A stretch of DNA of 64,000 nucleotides from Paenibacillus dendrobii (GCF_009807035.1 NZ_WUBI01000003.1:372001-436000), one strand, 5' to 3'; numbered from the stretch's first letter, positions 43,697 to 53,023 are shown. Made by a program: numbers and translations. The notes: generated by a model from the letters alone, not told the origin.

Positions 43697-45967
43697 ATGT
43701 CGATCGTTTTGAAGAGAAAACTTGGTTTTCATACCCTGTTCACCAAACTGTTGTCCGGTTTTCTCGCCGTCATCCTGCTGCTCACCGCCTTTAACCTCGT
43801 TTCTTTCTTCTATCTGAAGCAGCAGATCCACAATGAAATCGTCAAATACAATGAACTCGGCATGAATCACGCCGCACGGGGCTACGAGAATCAGTTTCGG
43901 CTGACCCGGGAGATGGTGCTTGGACTGAACCAGGATCCGCGTTGGACGACGTATGTCAACCAGCTGCGGCAGGTGAAGATCAATCAGGCCTATGGTTATG
44001 TGAATGATGTCATCGCGGAGATGAAAAGACTGTACACCAACCCTTTCCTCAGCATGGACAATCTCATGATCTATTTCCAAAAGGATGCCTACGTCGTCGA
44101 GAAGGACGGGACAAGCAGCGCAAAATCCATGTTCGGCACGTATTACGTCAGTCCGTCTTATCCGCTGGCATTCTGGGATGAGCAATTTGGCGAACCCTAT
44201 GCCTTTCACGTCTTTCCCGCAGCGAAATTCGCCGAAAACACGCCCGGATCGGCCAAGTCGAAAGGAACCCTGCTGCCTGTCGTCATTAAAATGATGCCTA
44301 ACAAGGATATGTACCTGATCGCCATGCTTGACGCGGATCGTTTGGCCGGCAACCTGCAGTCCGCCATGGATGGAGACTTCTACATTTTGGACCCTGCAGG
44401 TCATCCTCTCTATACGCCCGAATCCGAGCCCAATGCCGGTGATCTGCCTGCGTTTGACTCGCTCGACGGCCTGCATTCGTATGTGCAGACAGGCGATTTT
44501 TACTACTTTTACAAAAAAGGCTCGGAAACGGGGTTCACGTATATCAGCAAGGTTCCGGTTCAAAGCATTTCCGCCCAGCTCCTGAATCTGAATCTCGTCC
44601 TTCTGTCTCTTCTGGCCGTTGTTGGCCTGCTGGTCGTCCTGACATATTGGTTCAGCCGCCGGGTCCACCGCCCGATTCGCCTCATGGTCGACAGCCTCCG
44701 GAAAGACGAACCCGAGCCCGATGCAGGGCCTGTCCGCGAAATCGATCTGATCAGCCGAAGAGTACAGCACATGCGGTCCTCTCATCAGCGGATATCAAGC
44801 GACCTGGCCCGCAAAAATTCCATGCTCCGCCACTACGCCTACACGAACAGGCTGAAAAACATTCATATGAATCTAAGCGAACTGAGAGAACTGGCGGATG
44901 CCAGCAGACCCTATGTCATGATCGTTTATCAAATCATATTCAAGGAGAAAGACGCGCAGTATCGTCTGGAACAGGAGAAAAGCGCTTATTATGTACGGGA
45001 ATACATTGATCTGGTCTGGCAGCAAGGCTATCCCGATTCGGTCACGATCCAGACGGAGCCGAACCAGGTCCTGTCGATTGTGTTCCTGCCAGATGAATCG
45101 ACAGTTGCCATTTCCAAGCTCCAACACTTGATGGAGGTGTTCGGCGCCGATCGGGACATCTATCTCATGACAATGGCCGATAGTCCGGTTCAGCCGGCGG
45201 GAGCGCCGTTCACAGGCGCCTATGCCAAGATTACCGGAATGCTGAAGCATCGCAAGCTGCTGGATCAACCCCAGTGGATTCGCCAGGAAGAAGGCGGCGG
45301 CACCGTCAGGGAGCCCCGCTGCTTCAAAGCGCTGTGGGAGCAGGAATTTCACAACAGGATGTTAAGCGGAAGCGAGGACAGCATGCAAGAGTGGACCTTG
45401 AAAAGTCTAAGCGCGCTTGAAAAGAAACAGGCTTCCGCCCTTGAGTACCGCCAGTTCGCCAAGGATGTGGCGGATGAGCTCGACAAGCTGCTGCGCAGCC
45501 TCAATCTCTCCGCAGCCTACCACGACGCCCCTGCGCCGTCGCTGGATATCACCCGGAATTTCTACAGTGCGGAGCAATACGAGTTCTGGTTCCGCGCTTT
45601 GCTGAATCCGGCCCTGCAGCTGATCCGCCGCAAGACGGAACATCATGATCCGATCACCTCTTTTGTCATGACTTATATCAACAACCACCTTGAGGAAGAT
45701 ATCAATCTGGACATGATGGCCGATAAGCTGAACATCACGTCAGGCTACCTGTCCACCTATTTCAAGGACAAAACCGGACATAACTTCAGCGATTACCTTA
45801 ATGACATCCGCATCCGTACGGCAAAAGACATGCTGCAAAACCTGGACCTGCGCATCCAGGACGTCGCGGCCCGCGTCGGCTACCAAAACGTTAATTCGTT
45901 CATCCGCATGTTTAAACGGCATGCCGGCATGACTCCGGGCGAATTCCGGAAAAAGTATGCTTCTTAG
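43697..45967 (+). CDS. Membrane-bound AraC-family sensor-regulator
   Basis: A 756-aa one-piece regulator. A first membrane helix (about 15-38) is followed by an extracellular sensor domain of 255 residues, a second helix near 295-318, a cytoplasmic linker of 330 residues and two AraC helix-turn-helix motifs at the C-terminus (about 655-756; DMMADKLNITSGYLSTYFKD, then VAARVGYQNVNSFIRMFKRH). It should bind DNA near the membrane in response to an external sugar or binding protein. In Paenibacillus such proteins replace the YesM/YesN two-component pair next to Lpl-type transporters. RBS GGAGGTG. Its likely target is the divergent ABC operon, and perhaps the nag operon that converges on it. Confidence 0.9.
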   Translation: MSIVLKRKLGFHTLFTKLLSGFLAVILLLTAFNLVSFFYLKQQIHNEIVKYNELGMNHAARGYENQFRLTREMVLGLNQDPRWTTYVNQLRQVKINQAYGYVNDVIAEMKRLYTNPFLSMDNLMIYFQKDAYVVEKDGTSSAKSMFGTYYVSPSYPLAFWDEQFGEPYAFHVFPAAKFAENTPGSAKSKGTLLPVVIKMMPNKDMYLIAMLDADRLAGNLQSAMDGDFYILDPAGHPLYTPESEPNAGDLPAFDSLDGLHSYVQTGDFYYFYKKGSETGFTYISKVPVQSISAQLLNLNLVLLSLLAVVGLLVVLTYWFSRRVHRPIRLMVDSLRKDEPEPDAGPVREIDLISRRVQHMRSSHQRISSDLARKNSMLRHYAYTNRLKNIHMNLSELRELADASRPYVMIVYQIIFKEKDAQYRLEQEKSAYYVREYIDLVWQQGYPDSVTIQTEPNQVLSIVFLPDESTVAISKLQHLMEVFGADRDIYLMTMADSPVQPAGAPFTGAYAKITGMLKHRKLLDQPQWIRQEEGGGTVREPRCFKALWEQEFHNRMLSGSEDSMQEWTLKSLSALEKKQASALEYRQFAKDVADELDKLLRSLNLSAAYHDAPAPSLDITRNFYSAEQYEFWFRALLNPALQLIRRKTEHHDPITSFVMTYINNHLEEDINLDMMADKLNITSGYLSTYFKDKTGHNFSDYLNDIRIRTAKDMLQNLDLRIQDVAARVGYQNVNSFIRMFKRHAGMTPGEFRKKYAS

Positions 45968-46045
45968 AAGCCTCGGGGATCACGCCGGGTTTAGGTCCTA
46001 AATGCGGCTCCCTATTTTCTTTTGCGGCGTTTCTTCGTACTATTG

Positions 46046-46095
46046 AAACGGGACTGTCTCCAGTAAGCTTCGAGCTTGCAGAGACAGTCCCGTTT
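46046..46095. terminator. Bidirectional terminator, AraC gene / nag operon
   Basis: Perfect 15-bp stem AAACGGGACTGTCTC / GAGACAGTCCCGTTT with a 20-base loop that itself can pair (AAGCT-TCG-AGCTT). Confidence 0.85.
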
Positions 46096-46116
46096 GGTTT
46101 CAGAGCAAGTTCATTC

Positions 46117-47340
46117 TCATGCCGGCCGGCAAAACATCCGTTTCCCGCGCTTGTACGTTTCTTGAATCCGGATCTTTCCGTCTTGCATCGTAAAAACGGC
46201 AATGTCCGCTGGGGACCCGGGCCGTAGCCCCTCACGGGTCTGGAGCTTCATGAGCCGCGACGGCGCGGTCGATGCCATGTCCCAGGCTTCACCGAGACTG
46301 CAAATACCCGCCGACACCATATGCGCTATTCCTGAAGTAAGGGGCAAGGCCGATCCGGCCAGCAGAGCCGGCTGATCGGTAAGATGCAGCCGCCCCTGCT
46401 CCGTAAGCGTGACATTTCCGCCGACGGGGGTATCATAGATTCCGGGCTGCATACCGCCAAGGCTAACGGCATCGCTTACCAGGATCAGCCTGTCGCCCTT
46501 AACCTTGCGGGCTACCTTCAGAAAGGCATCCGGAAGATGGAATCCGTCGGCGATGACGCTCGCCCATAGCCGGTCTTCCGCCAACTGATCCCAGATATAA
46601 TGGGGATGGCGCGGCAGCACCGGGTGGGCGCCGTTGCCCAAATGCGTGGATAAGCATGCTCCGGACGAGGCAGCTTGCTCAATCTGAGGACTTGTAGCGG
46701 CTGTATGCCCGACAGCCACCACCAGTCCGCTCTCCGCGCAGCGAGCAATGAAGTCTCCGCTGCCCGGCCACTCTGGAGACAGCGTTACGATCCGGATACG
46801 ACCGCCCGCCGCCTGCTGCCACGCTGCGAATTGCTCAGCATCCGGCGCTCTGACATGCGCCCGGTTATGGGCACCGCGCGGACCGTCCTCCGGGGAGATG
46901 AACGGGCCTTCCACATGCATGCCCGCAACGCCGTGCGCCGCGTCCGCGACATATTCCTGTTCAACCCGGCGGCAGGCTTGATGAATCGTCGCAAGCGTAT
47001 GCGTCATGGATTCATCCGATCCTGTAATGATCGTAGGATAGAACGTGGTGACTCCTTCTCCCCACATCCGGTCCATAAACGCGATGACATCCGCTTCCGC
47101 GAGATCCGGAGCATTCATGTCGATGCCGCCATAGCCGTTGATCTGCAGATCGACCAGGCCCGGAGCGATCCAAGGCAGCTCTTCTTCCTTCTCCGCTTCC
47201 TTGTACAGGCCGGATGCGGCAGCGATACGGCGGCAATGGGTAATCATCCCTCCAGCCATATCAAGAACGATGATCTCCCCGGTCCGGTAATGCCTCCCTC
47301 TCAGCGTTATATTGGAGGATTGAAAACTGCCTGTAACCAT
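46117..47340 (-). CDS. nagA: N-acetylglucosamine-6-phosphate deacetylase
   Basis: A 407-aa amidohydrolase of the NagA family. Motifs: LVDLQINGYGGIDMN, the metal Glu in HVEGPFISPEDGPRGAHN, VAVGHTAA, ACLSTHLGNGAHPV and the catalytic Asp in LVSDAVSLGG. It removes acetate from GlcNAc-6-phosphate (or GalNAc-6-phosphate). RBS AGAAGGTGG. It is last in a five-gene operon starting at 51128, just after nagB, so the pair turns an acetylated amino-sugar phosphate into a ketose phosphate and ammonia. Confidence 0.92.
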   Translation of the reverse strand: MVTGSFQSSNITLRGRHYRTGEIIVLDMAGGMITHCRRIAAASGLYKEAEKEEELPWIAPGLVDLQINGYGGIDMNAPDLAEADVIAFMDRMWGEGVTTFYPTIITGSDESMTHTLATIHQACRRVEQEYVADAAHGVAGMHVEGPFISPEDGPRGAHNRAHVRAPDAEQFAAWQQAAGGRIRIVTLSPEWPGSGDFIARCAESGLVVAVGHTAATSPQIEQAASSGACLSTHLGNGAHPVLPRHPHYIWDQLAEDRLWASVIADGFHLPDAFLKVARKVKGDRLILVSDAVSLGGMQPGIYDTPVGGNVTLTEQGRLHLTDQPALLAGSALPLTSGIAHMVSAGICSLGEAWDMASTAPSRLMKLQTREGLRPGSPADIAVFTMQDGKIRIQETYKRGKRMFCRPA

Positions 47341-47364
47341 GTGTTCGCCACCTTCTCTCTTGAA

Positions 47365-48147
47365 TCACCGGAAATCAACGGGGCATGATTCCCGGTCGAG
47401 ATAGAGCCGGCAATCCGCGTGCGTTCTCAGAATCGAAGCAGGACAGGTTGGAGAAACCGGCCCCTTTAACACGTCCTTCACCGCGTTTCGCTTGGCCGCT
47501 CCCGGCACGATACAGAATAGCTTCTCGGCAGATATCAGCGCCGGAACCGTCATGGTAAGCGCATATTCCGGCACAAGCTCCAGCCGTTCGAAGCACCCGT
47601 CGTTAACCTGCTGCTGTCTGCACTCTTCATCCAGCTGAACTCTTTTAACGGTCGATGGATCATTAAAATCAGCCACCGGCGGATCATTGAATGCGATATG
47701 TCCATTCTCGCCAATGCCCAGGCATACGATGTCCAAGGGAGCCGTCCGAAGCAGTGCGGCGTACCGATCGCATTCCTGCTGCGGCTCGGCCGATCCATTC
47801 ATCACGTGAATGACTCCAGGATTGACGCGGTTAAATAATCGTGTGGCCAGGAAATGGCTGAAGCGCTGCGGCGCGCCCGGATCGAGCCCGATATATTCAT
47901 CCATATGAAACGCCGTTACCCGCTGCCAGTCGATTCCTTGCGCCTGAACGAGATCGTGAATGAATTCGTTCTGGGAAGGCGCCGCGGCAAAGACCATCCG
48001 CACAGCTCCCTGCGCCTTCAGTTTTTCTCTGATCGCCTCGGCCACGTCTTCGGCAGCCGCTCTGCCCAGCTCGTCGCGGCCGGCATACTGCCGGATCTGC
48101 AACCGTTCTTTTGTCCATGCCCTCTCAGCCGATGGGGCTCTCATCAT
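47365..48147 (-). CDS. nagB: Glucosamine-6-phosphate deaminase family protein
   Basis: A 260-aa NagB/6-phosphogluconolactonase-fold enzyme. The catalytic Asp in FHMDEYIGL and the catalytic His in LGIGENGHIAFNDPP are present, as is the phosphate-loop sequence near AAAPSQNEF, where NagB usually has ATGSTP: the variant AAPSQ suggests a divergent subgroup whose substrate may be a related amino-sugar phosphate. It lies between nagA and the isomerase gene. RBS AGAGGAGG with two tandem ATGs. Confidence 0.88.
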   Translation of the reverse strand: MMRAPSAERAWTKERLQIRQYAGRDELGRAAAEDVAEAIREKLKAQGAVRMVFAAAPSQNEFIHDLVQAQGIDWQRVTAFHMDEYIGLDPGAPQRFSHFLATRLFNRVNPGVIHVMNGSAEPQQECDRYAALLRTAPLDIVCLGIGENGHIAFNDPPVADFNDPSTVKRVQLDEECRQQQVNDGCFERLELVPEYALTMTVPALISAEKLFCIVPGAAKRNAVKDVLKGPVSPTCPASILRTHADCRLYLDRESCPVDFR

Positions 48148-48201
48148 ACAAGGATTCCTCCTCTTGTAGGTAATCGGAAAGCTGCTGCCCTTGAAGGCAT
48201 G

Positions 48202-49083
48202 TCAGCAGATCTTCTGTCCATGTTGTTCCAGCAGCTCGAGAAGACTTTCCAGGCATTCTACCGTCGCTTCCTCGCCGCCGGCGGAAAAGGCGTAGCCCGC
48301 CGGACGCTTCAGCTGCTCTTCGCTCAGCGTGGAGGCAAGCCGGTAATGGGTTTCAAGGACAAGCCATCCGTCGTACCCCTCCGCTGCCAGCCGGGCCAGC
48401 AGCGGGCCATAACCGACCTGACCCTGGCCTATCGCCACAGCCTCTGTCCGCTCCTGTTCCCGCACGGCATCCTTGACATGAATATGGCAAATATCTGCAC
48501 GCAAGGCTTCGTATCCGTCCGGATATGGTATTTCCCCATCCGGATCCCACATATTATTGCCGGGATCATATAATGCGCCGATCCACGGAGAAGACGCTGC
48601 CTGCACCAGCCGCGCGACCTTCGCCCCATTGGTGGCGAAAACGGAAGGGTCGGCTTCCAAGGCAAATTGCAACCCGTATTCCTCCAATACGGGCGCGGTG
48701 CGCTGCAGCTCCTTCACGATATCCGGATAGGCTACCTCGAAATCCCGGTCTGCCCAGAAGCTGAAGCCCCGAAGGATCCGGGCATCCAGAAGCCGCGCCA
48801 GCTCCGCGTAGCGGCGGAGCATGCGATGATGCGCAGCAACCTCTTCCTTGTTCTTCAGATTGCATTTAAATACCGGAGTGGACAAACCGCAGACTTGCAA
48901 GCCTGCATCATGAATCATGGCAGAAATCTCTTTCACCCTTTGGTCGCTAAGGCGATGCATCTGCTTCCCGTCCACCGACCGCAGTTCCAATCCATCCAGG
49001 CCATACCGCTTCGCAATCCGGATCGAATCCTCGATGTTTTGCGATATTTCATCCGTGATTACACCCAGCTTGAAATTTGCCAT
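48202..49083 (-). CDS. Sugar phosphate isomerase/epimerase-like TIM-barrel protein
   Basis: 293 aa from the ATG at 49083 (AAGGAGG 11 bases before; a TTG two codons earlier is possible). An AP-endonuclease-2/xylose-isomerase-like TIM barrel with metal-site features: Glu in LQFALEADPSVFA, His in ICHIHVKDA and Glu in WLVLETHY. Proteins of this type isomerise or epimerise sugars, and a subset act on 3-keto sugars to eliminate or isomerise. Its place between two Gfo/Idh oxidoreductases and nagB suggests that it handles an oxidised amino-sugar intermediate. The reaction is not known. Confidence 0.85.
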   Translation of the reverse strand: MANFKLGVITDEISQNIEDSIRIAKRYGLDGLELRSVDGKQMHRLSDQRVKEISAMIHDAGLQVCGLSTPVFKCNLKNKEEVAAHHRMLRRYAELARLLDARILRGFSFWADRDFEVAYPDIVKELQRTAPVLEEYGLQFALEADPSVFATNGAKVARLVQAASSPWIGALYDPGNNMWDPDGEIPYPDGYEALRADICHIHVKDAVREQERTEAVAIGQGQVGYGPLLARLAAEGYDGWLVLETHYRLASTLSEEQLKRPAGYAFSAGGEEATVECLESLLELLEQHGQKIC

Positions 49084-49146
49084 GGGCAATCCTGCCTCCT
49101 TCGCCGCTGCTCTGAACGGCCATCTTGGATGATCTTAACACAGTCG

Positions 49147-50082
49147 CTAACGGGCTTCACCCGACGCCGGAAGCTTAAGCTTGACAGGGCTTCCCGTACT
49201 TCTGCTTTCATTCGCCGCTTCCAGGAAAGCGATGACCTCTATCGTTTCAGTTATATGAATAGGCACTGCCTTGGTTTGAAACATCTGCATCACCGCTTCC
49301 AGCATGCTGGCGTAATACGGCTTTTCATTCGTATAGATGTCCACGAAATCCGCTCCCCCCTCACGGTGAAGCAGGGCACCAAAGCGCTTGTTGCCTTTGC
49401 GGTTTCCGCGGATGGTGCCGATCCGCCCATCGGACCAAAGGCCGACTGCCAGATCATGCTCCTCGCTGCTTGTCGCCCTTACTTCCACGCAGCCTGGCCC
49501 CATGCAGCGGTACAGCATATCCGCCATATGAATGCCATACCAGAAGAACCCCGGCTGCGTGGATTGCAGCTCCATCGGGCCGCTGCAATCCACGCCAATA
49601 AGTTCTCCAAGCAATCCCTGCTCGGCTGCGGCTGCCAAATTTGCCGCCCAACGAACCGACGAACAGCTCATGAGCGGTACATGGTGCTCTTCCGCGAGGC
49701 GTGCGATGGTCTGGGCGTCCCGGCTGCTGAGCGCAAACGGTTTATCGATGAATACCGGTTTTCCGTATGGAGCCACCGCTTCGAACTGCTCTACATGCAG
49801 CCTGCCGTCCACGGTCAGGAGCATGATTGCATCCGCTGCTTCCGCAACGGCCTCCGCGTGATCGACCATCCGCACGCCGTATTCATCGCGGATCTGGGTT
49901 GTATAACCCTCTACCCTGCTGATACTAAGCGGAAAATCCGGTGATCCTCCCGGAAAAGCGGTAGTGACTCTTCCTCCCGGGACATGAAATGGGTGAGCAG
50001 GGCTATTCAGCATCTCCGCAAACAGGGGGGCGTGGGAGGTATCCAGGCCAATCATGCCAATATTCAGGGCTTCCTTGTTCAT
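49147..50082 (-). CDS. Gfo/Idh/MocA family oxidoreductase, second of two
   Basis: A 311-aa NAD(P)-dependent dehydrogenase-fold protein. The N-terminal Rossmann part has an unusual opening, IGMIGLDTSHAPLFAEML, instead of the common GxGxxG; EKP is replaced by FIDKPFA, which keeps the conserved Lys. The C-terminal domain (from about 125) is the alpha/beta substrate half with GIHMADMLYRCMG. Its ATG overlaps the preceding gene by 4 bp. The Rossmann change may reduce nucleotide binding, so it could be a specialised partner of the first dehydrogenase. Confidence 0.82.
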   Translation of the reverse strand: MNKEALNIGMIGLDTSHAPLFAEMLNSPAHPFHVPGGRVTTAFPGGSPDFPLSISRVEGYTTQIRDEYGVRMVDHAEAVAEAADAIMLLTVDGRLHVEQFEAVAPYGKPVFIDKPFALSSRDAQTIARLAEEHHVPLMSCSSVRWAANLAAAAEQGLLGELIGVDCSGPMELQSTQPGFFWYGIHMADMLYRCMGPGCVEVRATSSEEHDLAVGLWSDGRIGTIRGNRKGNKRFGALLHREGGADFVDIYTNEKPYYASMLEAVMQMFQTKAVPIHITETIEVIAFLEAANESRSTGSPVKLKLPASGEAR

Positions 50083-51128
50083 GGCTTGACCCCTCCCGCA
50101 TTCAACCGTACTTCCCTTCCCGTCCGGGCAGATTCATAAATGGCCAATATCAGATCAACCGATTTACGTGCCTCTTCGCCCGAAATCAGCGGCTCACGGT
50201 TATCCCTTACCGCCCGGATCAGGTCATCCACCAGAATATAATGGCCGTCTGCCGAAATGGCATGCGGATCATCGGTACCTTCGGCTGTTCCCCCCGGTTC
50301 GCTGCCCGGGACTGTATCTCCATCCAGCGTCTTCCATACTTTGAATCCGCTGTCCCCGTAGATGATGGACCCATGCTCGCCATGGATCTCAAAGCGAGCT
50401 TCCTGGCCCGGGTTAACGGTCGTCGCACCCTGAATCACGCCGTACGCTCCGCTTACATACTTGATGACTGCAACGGCGGTGTCCTCCACCTCAATGTCAT
50501 GAATCAGCGGGGACGCATAGGCAAATACGCTCTCCACGTCGCCCATCAGCCACCGGATAATATCCACGCCGTGAACCCCCTGGTTCATCAGCGCCCCGCC
50601 GCCGTCGAGCGCCCAGGTTCCGCGCCATCCGGCACTCTTGTAATATTCACGGCTGCGGAAATATTTCAAATACGCGTCGCCCATCACCAGGCGTCCGAGC
50701 TTGCCTTCATCCACCACCTTTTTGGTAAGGAGCGCCGCTTCCGTCGTCCTCTTCTGAAAGACGGTGGCCAGCTTCACCCCGTTCGTATGGCACGTTTCGA
50801 TCATCTCATCCATATCTTTTGCCGTAATGCCCAGCGGCTTTTCGCAGAGCACATGCTTGCCTGCTCTAGCCGAAGCCACCGTAACATCCCGGTGCAGCCC
50901 GCTCGGCACGCATACGCAAACCGCATCCACTTCTCCCTCGTTCAGCATCTGTTCCAGCGTGGCAAACGTAGGAGGAGATCCGAACTCTTTAGCCAAGGCA
51001 TTGGCCTTCTCCGGTATCTCATCAACGATGGCCGTCAGCTCCGCTTCCGGATGGCCCAGAATCGCACGTGCATGGAGCGGGGAAATGACACCCGCGCCGA
51101 CAATGGCAAAACGCATTTTCTTCGTCAT
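50079..51128 (-). CDS. Gfo/Idh/MocA family oxidoreductase, first of two
   Basis: A 349-aa member of canonical form: FAIVGAGVISPLHARAIL (nucleotide fold), VCVCVPSGLH, CEKPLGITAKD with the conserved Lys, and GALMNQGVHGVDIIRWLMG with the His of the active site. Such enzymes oxidise or reduce sugar hydroxyls, often at C3, with tightly bound or exchangeable NAD(H). RBS AAGGAGG. It is the first gene of the five-gene operon and has a terminator of the HxlR gene upstream. Confidence 0.87.
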   Translation of the reverse strand: MTKKMRFAIVGAGVISPLHARAILGHPEAELTAIVDEIPEKANALAKEFGSPPTFATLEQMLNEGEVDAVCVCVPSGLHRDVTVASARAGKHVLCEKPLGITAKDMDEMIETCHTNGVKLATVFQKRTTEAALLTKKVVDEGKLGRLVMGDAYLKYFRSREYYKSAGWRGTWALDGGGALMNQGVHGVDIIRWLMGDVESVFAYASPLIHDIEVEDTAVAVIKYVSGAYGVIQGATTVNPGQEARFEIHGEHGSIIYGDSGFKVWKTLDGDTVPGSEPGGTAEGTDDPHAISADGHYILVDDLIRAVRDNREPLISGEEARKSVDLILAIYESARTGREVRLNAGGVKP

Positions 51129-51310
51129 TGCAACCTCCTTATCGGTGAGTGCACCATGGTTTACATCCTCATTCTAGAAGGGTGTATCTTAGCTGCCAAT
51201 CCTCCGTTATAGGGCTTTGCCTACACCTTTGCCTGCATCCGCAGAATGGGAGATGAATCTGTAAAGATGCATATTCAGATGTATATGAGGCTTGCCAGCC
51301 CGATTATCGC

Positions 51311-51340
51311 AAAAAAAAAGAAGATGCATTCCGCATCTTC
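51311..51340 (-). terminator. Terminator of the HxlR gene
   Basis: Perfect stem GAAGATGC / GCATCTTC followed on the minus strand by nine T. Confidence 0.85.
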
Positions 51341-51355
51341 CCTGCTTCACTCGCC

Positions 51356-51718
51356 TTATGCTTGTTTTCTGTCTTGCTCTCGGGGCTGCTCCTCGAGGTT
51401 CCATCTGGCCGCCCAGCGCTCCATTTCCAGAAGGGCCGTCTTAAAATCCATGCCCTTCTCCGTCAGCGAATACTCCACCGTCACAGGCACCGTCGGGAAC
51501 ACCTGCCGATAGACGATGCCGCTATGCTCCAAATGGCGGAGCGCGTTGGACAAGGACTGCGTCTTGACGATGGCCAAGTCCCGACTGAGCTGATTGAACC
51601 TTCTCGGCCCCTTCGACAGCTCCGCGATCACTAGAAAAGCCCACTTGGCCCCCAAAATCTGCAATACCGAGCAAATATTCGAAAGGTCTTCCTTATTGCC
51701 TGGCTGAGGCTGTTCCAT
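51356..51718 (-). CDS. HxlR family transcriptional regulator
   Basis: A 120-aa winged-helix protein of the HxlR family (YodB/YtcD-like). ILGAKWAFLVIAELSKGPRRF, then NQLSRDLAIVKTQSLSNAL and the wing VFPTVPVTVEYSLTEKG are diagnostic. Only one Cys is present (NICSV, near residue 16), near the position of the redox-sensing Cys of YodB. It is divergent from an MFS exporter, its likely target, across a 141-bp gap that carries a perfect dyad. RBS AAGGAGGTG. Confidence 0.9.
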   Translation of the reverse strand: MEQPQPGNKEDLSNICSVLQILGAKWAFLVIAELSKGPRRFNQLSRDLAIVKTQSLSNALRHLEHSGIVYRQVFPTVPVTVEYSLTEKGMDFKTALLEMERWAARWNLEEQPREQDRKQA

Positions 51719-51758
51719 ATGCCAAACACCTCCTTACCATTTGTAAGTAACTCCATGT

Positions 51759-51777
51759 ATTTGGATAACATCCAAAT
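51759..51777. promoter_or_regulatory. Candidate HxlR operator
   Basis: Perfect inverted repeat ATTTGGAT-AAC-ATCCAAAT midway between the divergent hxlR-type gene and the MFS gene. Confidence 0.5.
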
Positions 51778-51859
51778 GTTTTGCGTTCTTACTAAAGGAA
51801 TGCAACATCATTATAATGCAATGGAGAGCTCTCCAACACCCCCGAAAGGAATGATTTTG

Positions 51860-53023
51860 ATGAACCGTTTGTTCATATATATTCTGACGCTGGGCGTTTT
51901 TCTCACCGCCACCTCCGAACTTATCGTCTCAGGCATTTTATACGTCATCGCTTCCGATCTCCGTATTTCGGTTGCGCTCGCGGGGCAGCTGGTTACGGTT
52001 TACTCGCTTGCTTTTGCCTCCTTAACGCCCGTGATCGTATTTTTTACGTCCCGCTGGGAACGCAAAAGGGTGCTGATCCTGTCGCTCGTTCTCTTCATGC
52101 TGGGAAGCGCGGCTTCCATTGTCCCTCATTTCGGTGTCCTTCTGGTTTCCAGGGTCCTTCTGGGCGTAAGCTCGGGCGTATACCTGGTGACGGCTTTCGC
52201 AGCCGCGGCCAAAATCTCCCCACCCGACAAAGTCGGCGCCGCCATCGGCACGATCGTGCTCGGCTTTAGCTCGGCCATGATTTTGGGAGTTCCGATCGGC
52301 ATCGCCATCGCCAAATGGCTCAATTGGCAATCCATCTTTGTCATTCTCGGCGTGCTGAGCCTGTTGATGGCCCTCATCATCCTCCGGTTTCTTCCACGCA
52401 TGTCCGGCGATGAGCCGGCTTCATTACGCCAGCAGTTCAAAGTACTGGGCTCCAGCGTCATCGCCAGCCTGCTCCTGCTCAGCTTTTTCCGCGAGTCCGG
52501 AAATTCCGTCCTGCTGACATATTTGACGACCTTCTTGAACGAACTGCTTCATTTGAACGCGGGGACGATCAGCCTACTGATGCTCGTGCTTGGACTCATC
52601 GGCGCGCTGGCAGCCCGCCTGGGCGGCTCCGGCGCCGATCGTTTTGGAACCCGGCGCATCATTCTCGCCAGTTTAATCATCCATGTGTCAGCACTGCTCC
52701 TGCTCCCGCTATTCACGGGCTCGCTCGCTGCAGAAATCATGCTGATCGGATTCATCATGTTTTCGATGTTCATGGGCGGACCTGCTCTGCAAACCCATGT
52801 GATCAAGCAGGCTCCCGAGTCTTCCAGCCTCGTCCTCAGCCTCAACACGTCGATGATTCATTTGGGCCTCGCCGCTGGAGCCGGTTCGGGCGGCATGCTG
52901 ATCGAACGCACGTCGACCGTCCTGTACAATCCATGGCTGGCGGGAATCGTCGTAATGCTGGGGCTTGGGACCGCGCTCCTCAGCTTCACGCTTAGCAAAC
53001 GGCGCACTGCTCAAAGCGCGTAA
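51860..53023 (+). CDS. MFS transporter, DHA1-type efflux (YdhP/AraJ-like)
   Basis: 387 aa from the ATG at 51860 (AAAGGAATG before it); the longer frame upstream is hydrophilic and covers the operator. Twelve helices are expected. The start LTLGVFLTATSELIVSGIL and the loop FFTSRWERKRVLILSLVLFM are typical of DHA1 exporters of the AraJ/NepI/PbuE branch. It likely exports a small metabolite, nucleoside or drug by proton antiport. Divergent from the HxlR regulator, which probably represses it. Confidence 0.87.
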   Translation: MNRLFIYILTLGVFLTATSELIVSGILYVIASDLRISVALAGQLVTVYSLAFASLTPVIVFFTSRWERKRVLILSLVLFMLGSAASIVPHFGVLLVSRVLLGVSSGVYLVTAFAAAAKISPPDKVGAAIGTIVLGFSSAMILGVPIGIAIAKWLNWQSIFVILGVLSLLMALIILRFLPRMSGDEPASLRQQFKVLGSSVIASLLLLSFFRESGNSVLLTYLTTFLNELLHLNAGTISLLMLVLGLIGALAARLGGSGADRFGTRRIILASLIIHVSALLLLPLFTGSLAAEIMLIGFIMFSMFMGGPALQTHVIKQAPESSSLVLSLNTSMIHLGLAAGAGSGGMLIERTSTVLYNPWLAGIVVMLGLGTALLSFTLSKRRTAQSA

